Below, piece by piece: positions 49,547 through 57,477 of a DNA stretch of 64,000 nt. Below the pieces are notes generated by a model. That model did no database searches, was not told the DNA's origin, and saw only the letters and a program-made list of their open reading frames with translations. The translations under genes and the position numbers were made by a program. The stretch covers positions 3,906,001 to 3,970,000 of the forward strand of contig NZ_CP163520.1 in the NCBI RefSeq assembly GCF_041080675.1, read 5' to 3'. Source of the DNA: Streptomyces sp. cg36 (GTDB lineage Bacteria; Actinomycetota; Actinomycetes; Streptomycetales; Streptomycetaceae). Every line of letters begins with the position of its first letter. The stretch's first letter is position 1.

Positions 49547-50230
49547 TCAGTAGGCGAGCCGGGATCCTCCGTCCGGCGCGCTGGTCGACGCCGCGACCAG
49601 CGCGTCCACCACCGCCTCCACATCCGGCAGCCAGGGTGCGGCGGACCCGGGCAGCGGGGCCCGCTCCCAGCTCACCTGTCCCCGGCCGGTCTGCGAGGGG
49701 GGCAGCACCAGATAGCCGCCCTCCCCGTGGAAGCGGAGGGAGCTCGGCACCCAGTCCTTGGAGTAGAGGAGGTCGCCCAGACGTTCCATCGAGTAAGGGG
49801 CCACCAGCAGCGACCACCGGGTGGGCGTCGCCACCACCGGGCCGAGCCGGATTCCCATGTCGTCCAGGGCCGCGAGCGCCCGCGCGCCCGCGACGGCCGG
49901 GAGGCTCACCGCGCAGGGCGCCCTGCCTCCGGTCGCCAGGAGCACGGGGGCGGCCGGCCGGTTGGTCCACCACCAGCGCACCAGGCGCTCGTCGGTCGAC
50001 GCCGCGAGCAGTCCCGGGTCGAAGGGATGTGCCCCGGGTACGACGCACTCGGGGTCGGGGCAGGCACAGCCGCGGTCCCGGTCACCGCGGCCACGGGCGG
50101 CCTCAAGCCCCACACCTGGGAGTACGGGCCATTTCCACTCGGTCGCGCACATCAGCGCGGCACCGAGCTGGGCAGCCCTTTCACTGCGCCGGAACCGGAG
50201 CCTGCGTCGCCTTCCGAGGATCTCGCGCAT
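49547..50230 (-). CDS. Prim-pol-like protein (bifunctional DNA primase/polymerase family)
   Basis: ATG 50230, nine bases after AAGGAA, gives 227 residues on the minus strand. The N-terminus is basic (REILGRRRRLRFRRSERAAQ). The prim-pol-like domain has CATEWKWPVLPGVGLE, a Cys cluster (GCACPDPECVVPGAHPFDPG), WWTNRPAAPVLLATG, VVATPTRWSLLVAPYSMERL and GEGGYLVLPPS. The acidic metal-binding residues expected in active enzymes are not obvious, so it may be a degenerate, regulatory member. It is encoded divergently from the SpoIIE-type phosphatase, an arrangement I associate with Streptomyces chromosomes. Confidence 0.75.
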   Translation of the reverse strand: MREILGRRRRLRFRRSERAAQLGAALMCATEWKWPVLPGVGLEAARGRGDRDRGCACPDPECVVPGAHPFDPGLLAASTDERLVRWWWTNRPAAPVLLATGGRAPCAVSLPAVAGARALAALDDMGIRLGPVVATPTRWSLLVAPYSMERLGDLLYSKDWVPSSLRFHGEGGYLVLPPSQTGRGQVSWERAPLPGSAAPWLPDVEAVVDALVAASTSAPDGGSRLAY

Positions 50231-50646
50231 GAGCGCTCGTTCCTTTCCGTTGAACGCCGAGGTCCACATCACACCATGTGTGCATCACTTCACTGCGCGT
50301 ACATGCTCTGTGAGCTCTGCGAGCCTGCGGTACGGGTAACCCGTCAGGACCGAGCGTGGGCTGTGACCATTAAACGCATGGCGAGGGGTGGCGCGCGCGT
50401 GGCGCTTGCCGTCCCTTGTGCAAAAACCCCGCCACTCGGGGATGGGGCGCGGCCACCGGCTGTTAAGACGCTCCGACCCGCCGCCGGGTTCCGGGGCACC
50501 GTCAACTGCCCCTGGCCATCACCGAGTACGTACCCAACACGCTCGATATGACGCGCTCTTGAACGCCCTCAGTCGACCCCAGGGGTGGGCCACGGGGGGC
50601 ATTTTTCCGCCAAGTTGGACACCCCGCGGACACCAACAATCCCGCT
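50231..50646. other. Divergent intergenic region
   Basis: About 415 bases between the prim-pol-like gene (minus) and the phosphatase gene (plus). It should hold both promoters. I see no repeat, RNA gene or convincing small open frame in it. Confidence 0.45.
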
Positions 50647-52152
50647 ATGACAATGCTGGACATCCCCTTACTTGTGCGTGTACATCTGGATGCATTGATG
50701 GCGGCGCAGATTGACATGGGGGTTTGCGATGCTATTGAGCAGAATCGACCGGTCGGAAAGCCGACTGCCATGAGCGCCCCACACCTGCCGAAAGTGGCTG
50801 GAATCGATCCAGCCGTCCCGCCCCCCGCGCACACTTCTGCGCCGCTGCCCACAGCCGCCGTCACCGCCACCACCGCCCCCGGCGCACTGATCCAGGACCG
50901 GCTCGCGGGCTGGGTCTCTGACCTCACCACGCTGCACGAACTCACCGAACGCCTCTCCCGCACCACCACGCTCGACGCCTCCCTCAACGAACTGCTGCGG
51001 GCCGGTGCCGGGCTGGTCGGCGCCCGGCGCGGCCTGGTCGTCCTGGAGCCCGCCGACGGTCTGGGCCCCGCCGTCACCACCGGCCTCGGCCTCGCCCACG
51101 CCGACCTCGGCCACATCGAGACGGTCCCGCGCAGCGCCACCGGGTACGGCAGGATCCTCGACGGCCTGCCCGACGCCGACGGCGGATCCGAGCTGGTCGG
51201 CGCGGCGGGCGAGCGGGGCCCCGACCCCCGCCACCGCGAAGTGGCGGCCCGTCTGGGATACGCGGCGAGTTACGCGCTGCCCCTCACCACCGACGCGGGC
51301 GGACGCCTGGGCGCGGCCGTCTGGCTCTACGACGAGCCCGCCGAGCCGGACGAGCGCCGCCGCCATCTCATCGGCCTCTATCTGCGCCAGGCCGCCGAGC
51401 ACGTGGCGCGGCTGCTGGAGCTCGACCGGGCGCGCACCCGGCTCGCGACCGTCACCGAGGAGCTGCTGCCCAGCCGGCTGCCCCGGGTGGCACGGGTGCA
51501 GCTGGCCGCGCGCCACCGCACCGGGCCGCGCGGCGGCGGCGACTGGTACGACGCGCTGCCGCTGCCGGAGGGCGCGCTGGGCCTCGCGGTCGGGTCGGTC
51601 ACCGGGTCCGGGCCGAGCGCCGTCGCCGCGATGGGCCGGCTGCGGGCCAGCCTGCGGGCGTACGCGGTGATGGAGGGCGAGGACCCGGTGGCCGTCCTGT
51701 CCGATCTGGAGCTGCTGCTGCGGCTGACCGAGCCGGCCCGCTCGGCCACCGCGCTCTTCGCCTACTGCGAGCCCGCCCAGGGCAAGATCGTGCTGGCCGG
51801 GGCGGGGCACGCACCGCCGCTGATCGTCGGCGAGCGCCGGACCGAGTTCGTGGAGACCTCCCTCTCCGCGCCGCTCGGCATGCTCGCGTGCTGGGAGGCG
51901 CCCAGCGTGGAGATCCACCCGGCGGCCGGAGAAACGGTATTGCTGTACACCGACGGGTTGCTCCACCGCACCGGAGAGGCGATGGACCGGGCCTTCGCGC
52001 GGCTGCACGCGGCTGCCGCGAGCGTGCCCAAGACGGCCCGCGACGACCCGGACGCCGTCGCCGACCACGTCCTGCGCACGGTGCTGCCGGACGGTCTGGA
52101 CGCCTCGGACGGCACCGAGGACGTGGTGCTGCTGGCGGCACGCTTCGCATAG
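50647..52152 (+). CDS. SpoIIE/PP2C-type serine phosphatase with GAF domain
   Basis: Two starts are possible: ATG 50647 (501 residues, conserved-looking LDIPLLVRVHLDALMAAQID but no ribosome site) or ATG 50770 after GGAAAG (460 residues). After a Pro/Ala linker a GAF domain covers about 90-260 (LHELTERLSRTTTLDASLNE, GLVVLEPADGLGP, YALPLTTDAGGRLGAAVWLY). The PP2C-like SpoIIE domain follows: ARHRTGPRGGGDWYDALPLP, AVGSVTGSGPSAVAAMGRLR, AYCEPAQGKIVLAGAGHAPP and GETVLLYTDGLLHR. Such phosphatases act in partner-switching networks with RsbW-like kinases, several of which lie nearby. Confidence 0.88.
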   Translation: MTMLDIPLLVRVHLDALMAAQIDMGVCDAIEQNRPVGKPTAMSAPHLPKVAGIDPAVPPPAHTSAPLPTAAVTATTAPGALIQDRLAGWVSDLTTLHELTERLSRTTTLDASLNELLRAGAGLVGARRGLVVLEPADGLGPAVTTGLGLAHADLGHIETVPRSATGYGRILDGLPDADGGSELVGAAGERGPDPRHREVAARLGYAASYALPLTTDAGGRLGAAVWLYDEPAEPDERRRHLIGLYLRQAAEHVARLLELDRARTRLATVTEELLPSRLPRVARVQLAARHRTGPRGGGDWYDALPLPEGALGLAVGSVTGSGPSAVAAMGRLRASLRAYAVMEGEDPVAVLSDLELLLRLTEPARSATALFAYCEPAQGKIVLAGAGHAPPLIVGERRTEFVETSLSAPLGMLACWEAPSVEIHPAAGETVLLYTDGLLHRTGEAMDRAFARLHAAAASVPKTARDDPDAVADHVLRTVLPDGLDASDGTEDVVLLAARFA

Positions 52153-52178
52153 CGCCGCCCACGCGCCGTGACGGAAGA

Positions 52179-52210
52179 GGAGCCGGGGTCCTAGGGCCCT
52201 GGCTCCTTTT
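52179..52210 (+). terminator. Terminator after the phosphatase gene
   Basis: GGAGCC at 52179-52184 pairs with GGCTCC at 52201-52206, with further pairing inside (GGTCCTAGGGCC), followed by TTTT. Confidence 0.75.
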
Positions 52211-52265
52211 CGCGCCGCCCGTACGATGGACGGAGGTCCAATGTCGTACTAAGTGGAGGCAGACC

Positions 52266-53732
52266 GTGGCCGAAGAGCTCACCCCGGAGACCCCGGAAGA
52301 GTCGGAAGAGCAGCCGATCAAGCAGCGCAAGAACGGCCTGTACCCGGGCGTGTCCGACGAGCTGGCCGAGAACATGAAGTCCGGCTGGGCCGACACCGAG
52401 CTGCACGGGCTGGAGCCGATCGCGCAGGCGGGCCACACCGCCGACCGCCGCGCCGCGCTGTCCCGGCGCTTCCCCGGCGAGCGCCTGGTGATCCCCGCGG
52501 GCAATCTGAAGACCCGCTCGAACGACACCGAGTACAGCTTCCGCGCCTCCACCGAGTACGCGTACCTGACCGGCGACCAGACCCAGGACGGCGTCCTGGT
52601 GCTGGAGCCCCGGGGCGAGGGCCACGAGGCCACCCTCTACCTGCTGCCGCGCTCCAACCGGGAGAACGGCGAGTTCTGGCTGGACGGCCAGGGCGAGCTG
52701 TGGGTCGGCCGCCGCCACTCGCTGGCCGAGGCCGAGCAGCTCCTCGGCATCCCGGCCAAGGACGTGCGCGAGCTGGCCGCCGCGCTCACCGAGGCCACCG
52801 GTCCGGTCCGGGCCGTACGCGGTCACGACGCCGGGATCGAGGCGGCGCTGGCCGACAAGGTCACCGCCGAGCGCGACGAAGAGCTGCGGGTGTACCTGTC
52901 GGAGGCGCGCCTGGTGAAGGACGCCTTCGAGGTCGCCGAGCTGCGCCGGGCCTGCGACGCGACCGCGCGCGGCTTCGAGGACGTCGTGAAGGTCCTGGAC
53001 AAGGCCGAGGCGACCAGCGAGCGCTACATCGAAGGAACGTTCTTCCTGCGCGCCCGCGTCGAGGGCAACGACATCGGCTACGGCTCGATCTGCGCCGCCG
53101 GCCCGCACGCCACCACCCTGCACTGGGTGCGCAACGACGGCGCCGTGCGCCCCGGCGAGCTGCTCCTGCTCGACGCCGGCGTCGAAACCACCGAGCTCTA
53201 CACCGCCGACGTCACGCGCACGCTGCCGATCAACGGCACGTTCTCGCCGCTCCAGCGGAAGATCTACGACGCGGTGTACGAGGCCCAGGAGGCCGGTATC
53301 GCCGCGGTCGGGCCGGGCGCCCCCTACCGCGCCTTCCACGACGCCGCCCAGCGCGTCCTCGCGGAGAAGCTGGTCGAGTGGGGCCTCTGCGGCGACCTGG
53401 ACGTGGAGAAGGTCCTGGAGCTCGGTCTGCAGCGCCGCTGGACCCTGCACGGCACCGGCCACATGCTCGGCATGGACGTCCACGACTGCGCCGCCGCGCG
53501 CACCGAGACGTACGTCGCGGGCGACCTGGAGCCGGGCATGTGCCTGACCGTCGAGCCGGGTCTGTACTTCCAGGCCGACGACCTGACCGTGCCCGAGGAG
53601 TACCGGGGCATCGGCGTCCGGATCGAGGACGACATCCTGGTGACCGAGGACGGCAACGAGAACCTCTCGGCCGCGCTGCCGCGCCGGTCCGACGAGGTCG
53701 AGGCGTGGATGGCGCGGGTCAAGCAGAGCTGA
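52266..53732 (+). CDS. pepP: Xaa-Pro aminopeptidase (aminopeptidase P)
   Basis: GTG 52266 is eight bases after GGAGG and gives 488 residues. The N-terminal AMP_N domain has LSRRFPGERLVIPAGNLKTR and FRASTEYAYLTGDQTQDGVL. The pita-bread metallopeptidase domain carries all five metal ligands: two Asp in LLLDAGVETTELYTADVTRT, His in HGTGHMLGMDVHD, and two Glu in LTVEPGLYF and GIGVRIEDDILVTEDG. It removes the first residue from peptides with Pro in second position. Length and motifs are normal; it is monocistronic between two terminators. Confidence 0.92.
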   Translation: MAEELTPETPEESEEQPIKQRKNGLYPGVSDELAENMKSGWADTELHGLEPIAQAGHTADRRAALSRRFPGERLVIPAGNLKTRSNDTEYSFRASTEYAYLTGDQTQDGVLVLEPRGEGHEATLYLLPRSNRENGEFWLDGQGELWVGRRHSLAEAEQLLGIPAKDVRELAAALTEATGPVRAVRGHDAGIEAALADKVTAERDEELRVYLSEARLVKDAFEVAELRRACDATARGFEDVVKVLDKAEATSERYIEGTFFLRARVEGNDIGYGSICAAGPHATTLHWVRNDGAVRPGELLLLDAGVETTELYTADVTRTLPINGTFSPLQRKIYDAVYEAQEAGIAAVGPGAPYRAFHDAAQRVLAEKLVEWGLCGDLDVEKVLELGLQRRWTLHGTGHMLGMDVHDCAAARTETYVAGDLEPGMCLTVEPGLYFQADDLTVPEEYRGIGVRIEDDILVTEDGNENLSAALPRRSDEVEAWMARVKQS

Positions 53733-53745
53733 CCCCGCACGCGCG

Positions 53746-53780
53746 AGAGCCCGGCCGCCCCGTGGGGCGTCCGGGCTCTT
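53746..53780. terminator. Terminator after pepP
   Basis: AGAGCCCGG at 53746-53754 pairs with CCGGGCTCT at 53771-53779, with GCCCC and GGGGC pairing inside, followed by TT. It also faces the convergent minus-strand ATPase gene. Confidence 0.75.
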
Positions 53781-53855
53781 CCCGTACCGCGGCCCGCGGC
53801 CGGACCGCGTCTCCGCCACGCGCGCGTGGCGCCTGCGGGCGCTCCCGCCCCGCCG

Positions 53856-54320
53856 TCACGAGACGTTGAGGAGCGCGCCTTCCCGCCACTTCAGGATCTT
53901 GTCGAAGCTCACCACCGCGCCTCTGCCGGGGCGGTTGCGGAAGTGCACGTGGTCGGCGAGCTGTTCGATGAGGCAGAGCCCTCTGCCGTTCTCGGCCATG
54001 GCGCTGCCCAGTGTGCTGTTCATCCGTGCCGCGGTGCGACGGCCTCGTCGTTGGGGAAAGCCCGGCCCCGAGTCGGCGACTTCGATACGACATTTCTCGC
54101 CGTCCAGATACGCGGTCACCCGGTACGCCTCCGAGGTTCCGGAATCCTCGTCTCCACCGTGTTCCACCGCGTTCGCACACGCTTCTCCCAGTGCGACCGA
54201 CAGATCGTAGGAGATGTCCGGATCGACCCCAGCGGTCTCCATGGTGCCGAGCAGAAGGCGACGTGCGAGCGGAACGCTCGCGGCCTCGCGCCGCAAGTGG
54301 AGTGACCACCAGATGCTCAT
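53856..54320 (-). CDS. RsbW-like ATP-binding regulatory protein
   Basis: A 154-residue minus-strand protein starting at ATG 54320 after GGAGG. It has WSLHLRREAASVPLARRLLL, the N-box YDLSVALGEACANAVEHGGD, the G1 box CRIEVADSGPGFP and MAENGRGLCLIEQLADHVHF for G2, ending with GRGAVVSFDKIL. This is the short single-domain form that binds sigma or anti-anti-sigma partners. No kinase partner is adjacent. Region 54,321-54,608 downstream of its start holds only promoters. Confidence 0.85.
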   Translation of the reverse strand: MSIWWSLHLRREAASVPLARRLLLGTMETAGVDPDISYDLSVALGEACANAVEHGGDEDSGTSEAYRVTAYLDGEKCRIEVADSGPGFPQRRGRRTAARMNSTLGSAMAENGRGLCLIEQLADHVHFRNRPGRGAVVSFDKILKWREGALLNVS

Positions 54321-54608
54321 GCTCCAGCCTCCTGGCTGCGGCTCGACATACCCCTACCTATTGCCTCAACACCCGGCCCGTAAGCGCGGACTTGACGTGA
54401 TGACGCTCATTCGGCGGATGTGTGACTCGATGCGCCGGTGTATGGCGATGCTCCGGGGCGCGGGAAGCACAAGGTGGGCGGGGGCGCGACGGGCGCGACG
54501 GCGGTGCACGAGAGGGACACTCGGGATGGATGTGATCATCACAGTAATTCGTGACCTTGTGGACCTGCCGTATGAGGCGGGTAAGGCCAGTGCGATGATG
54601 GCCCCGCC

Positions 54609-55454
54609 ATGTCTGCTCGCACCGTCCGACACACAGACGCAGGGGCCGGTCTCCGGCTGCTGAGGGCCGCGGTCTTCGCCGCGGTCTGCGTCGTGCTGTC
54701 CGCGCTCGGGCACGTCCTGGCGGCCTGTGCGACCGTCCCGTGGTGGACGCTGCTCGCCGGGTTCCTCGGGGTCCTCGCGGTCGCCGTGCCGCTCGCCGGG
54801 CGGGAGCGCACGCTGCCGTCCATCGCGGGCGCCCTGGCCGCGGGTCAGCTCGCCCTGCACTCCCTGTTCGGCCTCGGCCAGCACGCCGCCGGCACCACCG
54901 GCGCCGGCTTCGGCGGCGACTCGCCGGTGCTGCGCCTCGCCGCCAAGCTGGTGTGCGGCCCCGGCGCCGCCCAGCTGACGGTGACGGACGCGCGGCGGAT
55001 CATCACGGACGCGGGCCTGCGCCCGCCGTCCGGCGCCGCCCCGGCCGCGCAGGGCTCGATGCCCGGCATGGCCCACATGCCCGGGATGTCCCAGCCGGGC
55101 TCGTCGCACGGCGTCCTGGCCGGACTGCTCCCCTCGCTCCCCATGCTGCTCGGCCACCTGCTGGCCGCCGTGCTGACCGGCTGGCTGCTGCGCCGGGGCG
55201 AGGCCGCGCTGTTCCGTCTGGTGCGGCTCTCCGCCCAGGCCGCCGCCGGTGCCGCCCAGGGCACCTGCGCCCGCGCGCTGCGCGCCGCCCTGGCGCTCGT
55301 ACGGGCCCTGTGCGCGGGTCTGCCGGGGACGCCGGAGCACGGCCCCCGCATCCCGCTGGCACAGCTCGCCGTACCCCTGCCGTCGTGCGGGGAGGCGCTC
55401 CAGCACTCGGTGATCAGGCGCGGGCCGCCCGCGGCGTACGCCCTCGCAGCCTGA
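54609..55454 (+). CDS. Multi-pass membrane protein with Met/His-rich loop, putative copper role
   Basis: A 281-residue protein from ATG 54609. Membrane segments appear near residues 18-40 (AAVFAAVCVVLSALGHVLAA), 43-62, 72-92 (IAGALAAGQLALHSLFGLG) and 175-195 (LPMLLGHLLAAVLTGWLL). Between the third and fourth is a loop with SMPGMAHMPGMSQPGSSHG, a methionine/histidine cluster of the kind that binds Cu(I). It sits upstream of YcnI, Sco, PCuAC and CopC-CopD genes, so a role in copper handling is likely though not proved. The family is not one I can name. Confidence 0.75.
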   Translation: MSARTVRHTDAGAGLRLLRAAVFAAVCVVLSALGHVLAACATVPWWTLLAGFLGVLAVAVPLAGRERTLPSIAGALAAGQLALHSLFGLGQHAAGTTGAGFGGDSPVLRLAAKLVCGPGAAQLTVTDARRIITDAGLRPPSGAAPAAQGSMPGMAHMPGMSQPGSSHGVLAGLLPSLPMLLGHLLAAVLTGWLLRRGEAALFRLVRLSAQAAAGAAQGTCARALRAALALVRALCAGLPGTPEHGPRIPLAQLAVPLPSCGEALQHSVIRRGPPAAYALAA

Positions 55455-55571
55455 CACGGCCCGCTCCGCACCTCAGACGACACCCGTCCCAGGAGTGGTC
55501 CGTGGGGTCCGCGCACGCGTGTGCGCCGGGCCGTTCCCACTCACCTTCCTGCTCACCGGAGTGTCTTCACC

Positions 55572-56303
55572 ATGAACGTTTCCCGCCGTCTGGCCTTCGC
55601 CGGTGCCGTCGCCGCCTCCTCCGTCGTGGTCCTCGCCGGTCCCGCCTTCGCGCACGTCAGCGTGCAGCCCGAGGGCTCGGCCGCGAAGGGCGGCTACGCC
55701 GTCGTCAACTTCAAGGTGCCCAACGAGCGCGACAACGCCTCGACCGTGAAGCTCGAAGTCAACTTCCCGGCCGACCACCCACTGGCGTCCGTGCAGCCCG
55801 AGGCCCTGCCCGGCTGGACCGTCGAGGTCACCAAGTCCAAGCTGGACAAGCCGCTGACCGTGCACGGCAAGCAGATCAACGAGGCCGTCACCAAGGTGAC
55901 CTGGAGCGGCGGCAAGGTCGCCCCCGGCTACTTCCAGAAGTTCCCGCTCTCCATCGGCGCGCTCCCCACCGACGCCGACTCGCTGGTCTTCAAGGCCGTC
56001 CAGACGTACGACAACGGCGAGACCGTCCGCTGGATCGAGGAGCAGAAGGGCTCCGAGGAGCCCCAGAACCCGGCCCCGGTGCTGAAGCTGAGCGCCGCCG
56101 CCGATGACCACCACGGTGGTGCCGCGCCCGCGTCCGACGACAAGAAGTCCGACGGCATGGGCCACGACGACAAGAAGACCGAGGCCGCCTCGGACTCCAA
56201 GGACAGCGACAACACCGCCCGCGTCCTGGGTGTCGTCGGCATCGTCATCGGCGTCGCCGGGGTCGCCTTCGGCGCCCTCGCCGGACGCCGCCGGGCCGCG
56301 TAA
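55572..56303 (+). CDS. YcnI-like (DUF1775) copper-binding exported protein
   Basis: ATG 55572 gives 243 residues. The signal peptide ends at AFA-HV, so the mature protein starts with His, which with a nearby conserved Glu/Trp pair forms the copper site of YcnI proteins. The DUF1775 beta domain follows (GYAVVNFKVPNERDNASTVK, VNFPADHPLASVQPEALPGW, YFQKFPLSIGALP, TVRWIEEQKG). A His/Asp/Lys-rich linker with HHGG and a C-terminal membrane anchor (VLGVVGIVIGVAGVAFGALA) complete it. It probably holds copper outside the membrane for the proteins encoded next. Confidence 0.9.
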   Translation: MNVSRRLAFAGAVAASSVVVLAGPAFAHVSVQPEGSAAKGGYAVVNFKVPNERDNASTVKLEVNFPADHPLASVQPEALPGWTVEVTKSKLDKPLTVHGKQINEAVTKVTWSGGKVAPGYFQKFPLSIGALPTDADSLVFKAVQTYDNGETVRWIEEQKGSEEPQNPAPVLKLSAAADDHHGGAAPASDDKKSDGMGHDDKKTEAASDSKDSDNTARVLGVVGIVIGVAGVAFGALAGRRRAA

Positions 56304-56341
56304 TCCCGCCCGGCCCTCCCTGCGAGCGGAAAACTTCCCCC

Positions 56342-57001
56342 ATGCGCACCAAGTACGCGCCGGCCGCCATCGCTTTCGCGGTGGCGGCGGCGCTCACCCT
56401 GACCGCGTGCGGAGACAACGGCGCCGACCAGGCCAAGAGCCCGGTCACCGATGTCTCCGCCGACACCAGCAACAAGGCCGGCACGGTGCTCGACCGGCCG
56501 TTCACCAAGCCGGACTTCGTCCTGACCGACACCCAGGGCAAGAAGTTCGACTTCCGTGAGCGGACCAAGGGCAAGCCGACCCTCATCTATTTCGGCTACA
56601 CCAACTGCCCCGACGTGTGCCCCCTGACGATGAGCAACATCGCCATCGCCAAGAAGCACCTGCCCAAGGCCGACCAGGACAAGCTCCAGGTCGTCTTCGT
56701 CACCACCGACCCCGAGCGGGACACCCCCGAATCGCTCGGCAAGTGGCTGCGGGCGCAGGACCCGTCGTTCATCGGGCTGACCGGCGACTTCCCCACCATC
56801 CAGGCCGGGGCCCGCTCGATCGGCATCGGGATCGACCCGGCGACGAAGGACAAGGACGGCAAGGTCGTGTCGATGCACGGCGCGCAGGTCATCGCCTTCT
56901 CGCCCAAGACCGACCAGGGGTACGTCCTGTACGGCGACACCGCCACCGCCGAGGACTACACCAAAGACTTGCCGAAGATCATTCTTGGAGAAAACCCGTG
57001 A
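56342..57001 (+). CDS. Sco1/SenC-type copper chaperone lipoprotein
   Basis: A 219-residue protein from ATG 56342. A lipobox (ALTLTAC) marks lipid anchoring at about Cys22. The thioredoxin-like Sco domain has the copper-binding CPDVC in YFGYTNCPDVCPLTM and the distal His in KVVSMHGAQVIAFSPK. Sco proteins deliver copper to cytochrome oxidase and, in Streptomyces lividans, to other copper enzymes needed for development. The PCuAC gene overlaps its stop, so the two chaperones are co-translated. Confidence 0.93.
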   Translation: MRTKYAPAAIAFAVAAALTLTACGDNGADQAKSPVTDVSADTSNKAGTVLDRPFTKPDFVLTDTQGKKFDFRERTKGKPTLIYFGYTNCPDVCPLTMSNIAIAKKHLPKADQDKLQVVFVTTDPERDTPESLGKWLRAQDPSFIGLTGDFPTIQAGARSIGIGIDPATKDKDGKVVSMHGAQVIAFSPKTDQGYVLYGDTATAEDYTKDLPKIILGENP

Positions 57002-57456
57002 ACCGCCGCACCACCCTCGTCGCCGCCATAGCCCTGACCTCGGGACTGGCGCTGACGGGCTGCTCGTCCGACAGCTCCGACGCCAAGCCCAGCCTGAAGG
57101 TCAGCGAGGCGTTCATGCCGCAGCCGGTCAACGCCGACATGGCGGGCGGCTTCCTGGTCGTGAAGAACGACAGCAAGACCGCGGACAAGCTCACCAAGGT
57201 CACCAGTGACATCTCCGACGACGTCACGATCCACGAGACCAAGAACCAGAAGATGCAGGAGGTGAAGTCCTTCGACATCCCGGCGAACGGCCGGCTCGAC
57301 CTCGAACGCGGTGGCAACCACATCATGTTCATGGGCCTGAAGAAGAAGCCGAAGCAGGGCGAGAAGGTCTCCATCGAGCTGCACTTCGAGAAGGCCGACC
57401 CGATCAAGGTCGACCTCCCGGTCAAGGACACCACCTACAACCCGAAGCACCACTGA
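56998..57456 (+). CDS. PCuAC-type copper chaperone lipoprotein (ECuC-like)
   Basis: GTG 56998 overlaps the Sco stop and gives 152 residues with a lipobox (LALTGC). The PCuAC domain shows AFMPQPVNADMAGGFLVVKN, then the copper ligands in HETKNQKMQEV and GGNHIMFMGL, matching the H-x(n)-M-x21-H-x-M motif. It binds Cu(I) and passes copper to Sco. In S. lividans the corresponding pair (ECuC and Sco) has been described as an extracytoplasmic copper relay. The CopC-CopD gene starts 21 bases later. Confidence 0.91.
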   Translation: MNRRTTLVAAIALTSGLALTGCSSDSSDAKPSLKVSEAFMPQPVNADMAGGFLVVKNDSKTADKLTKVTSDISDDVTIHETKNQKMQEVKSFDIPANGRLDLERGGNHIMFMGLKKKPKQGEKVSIELHFEKADPIKVDLPVKDTTYNPKHH

Positions 57457-57477
57457 GGGATGAGGGACTGACAGACG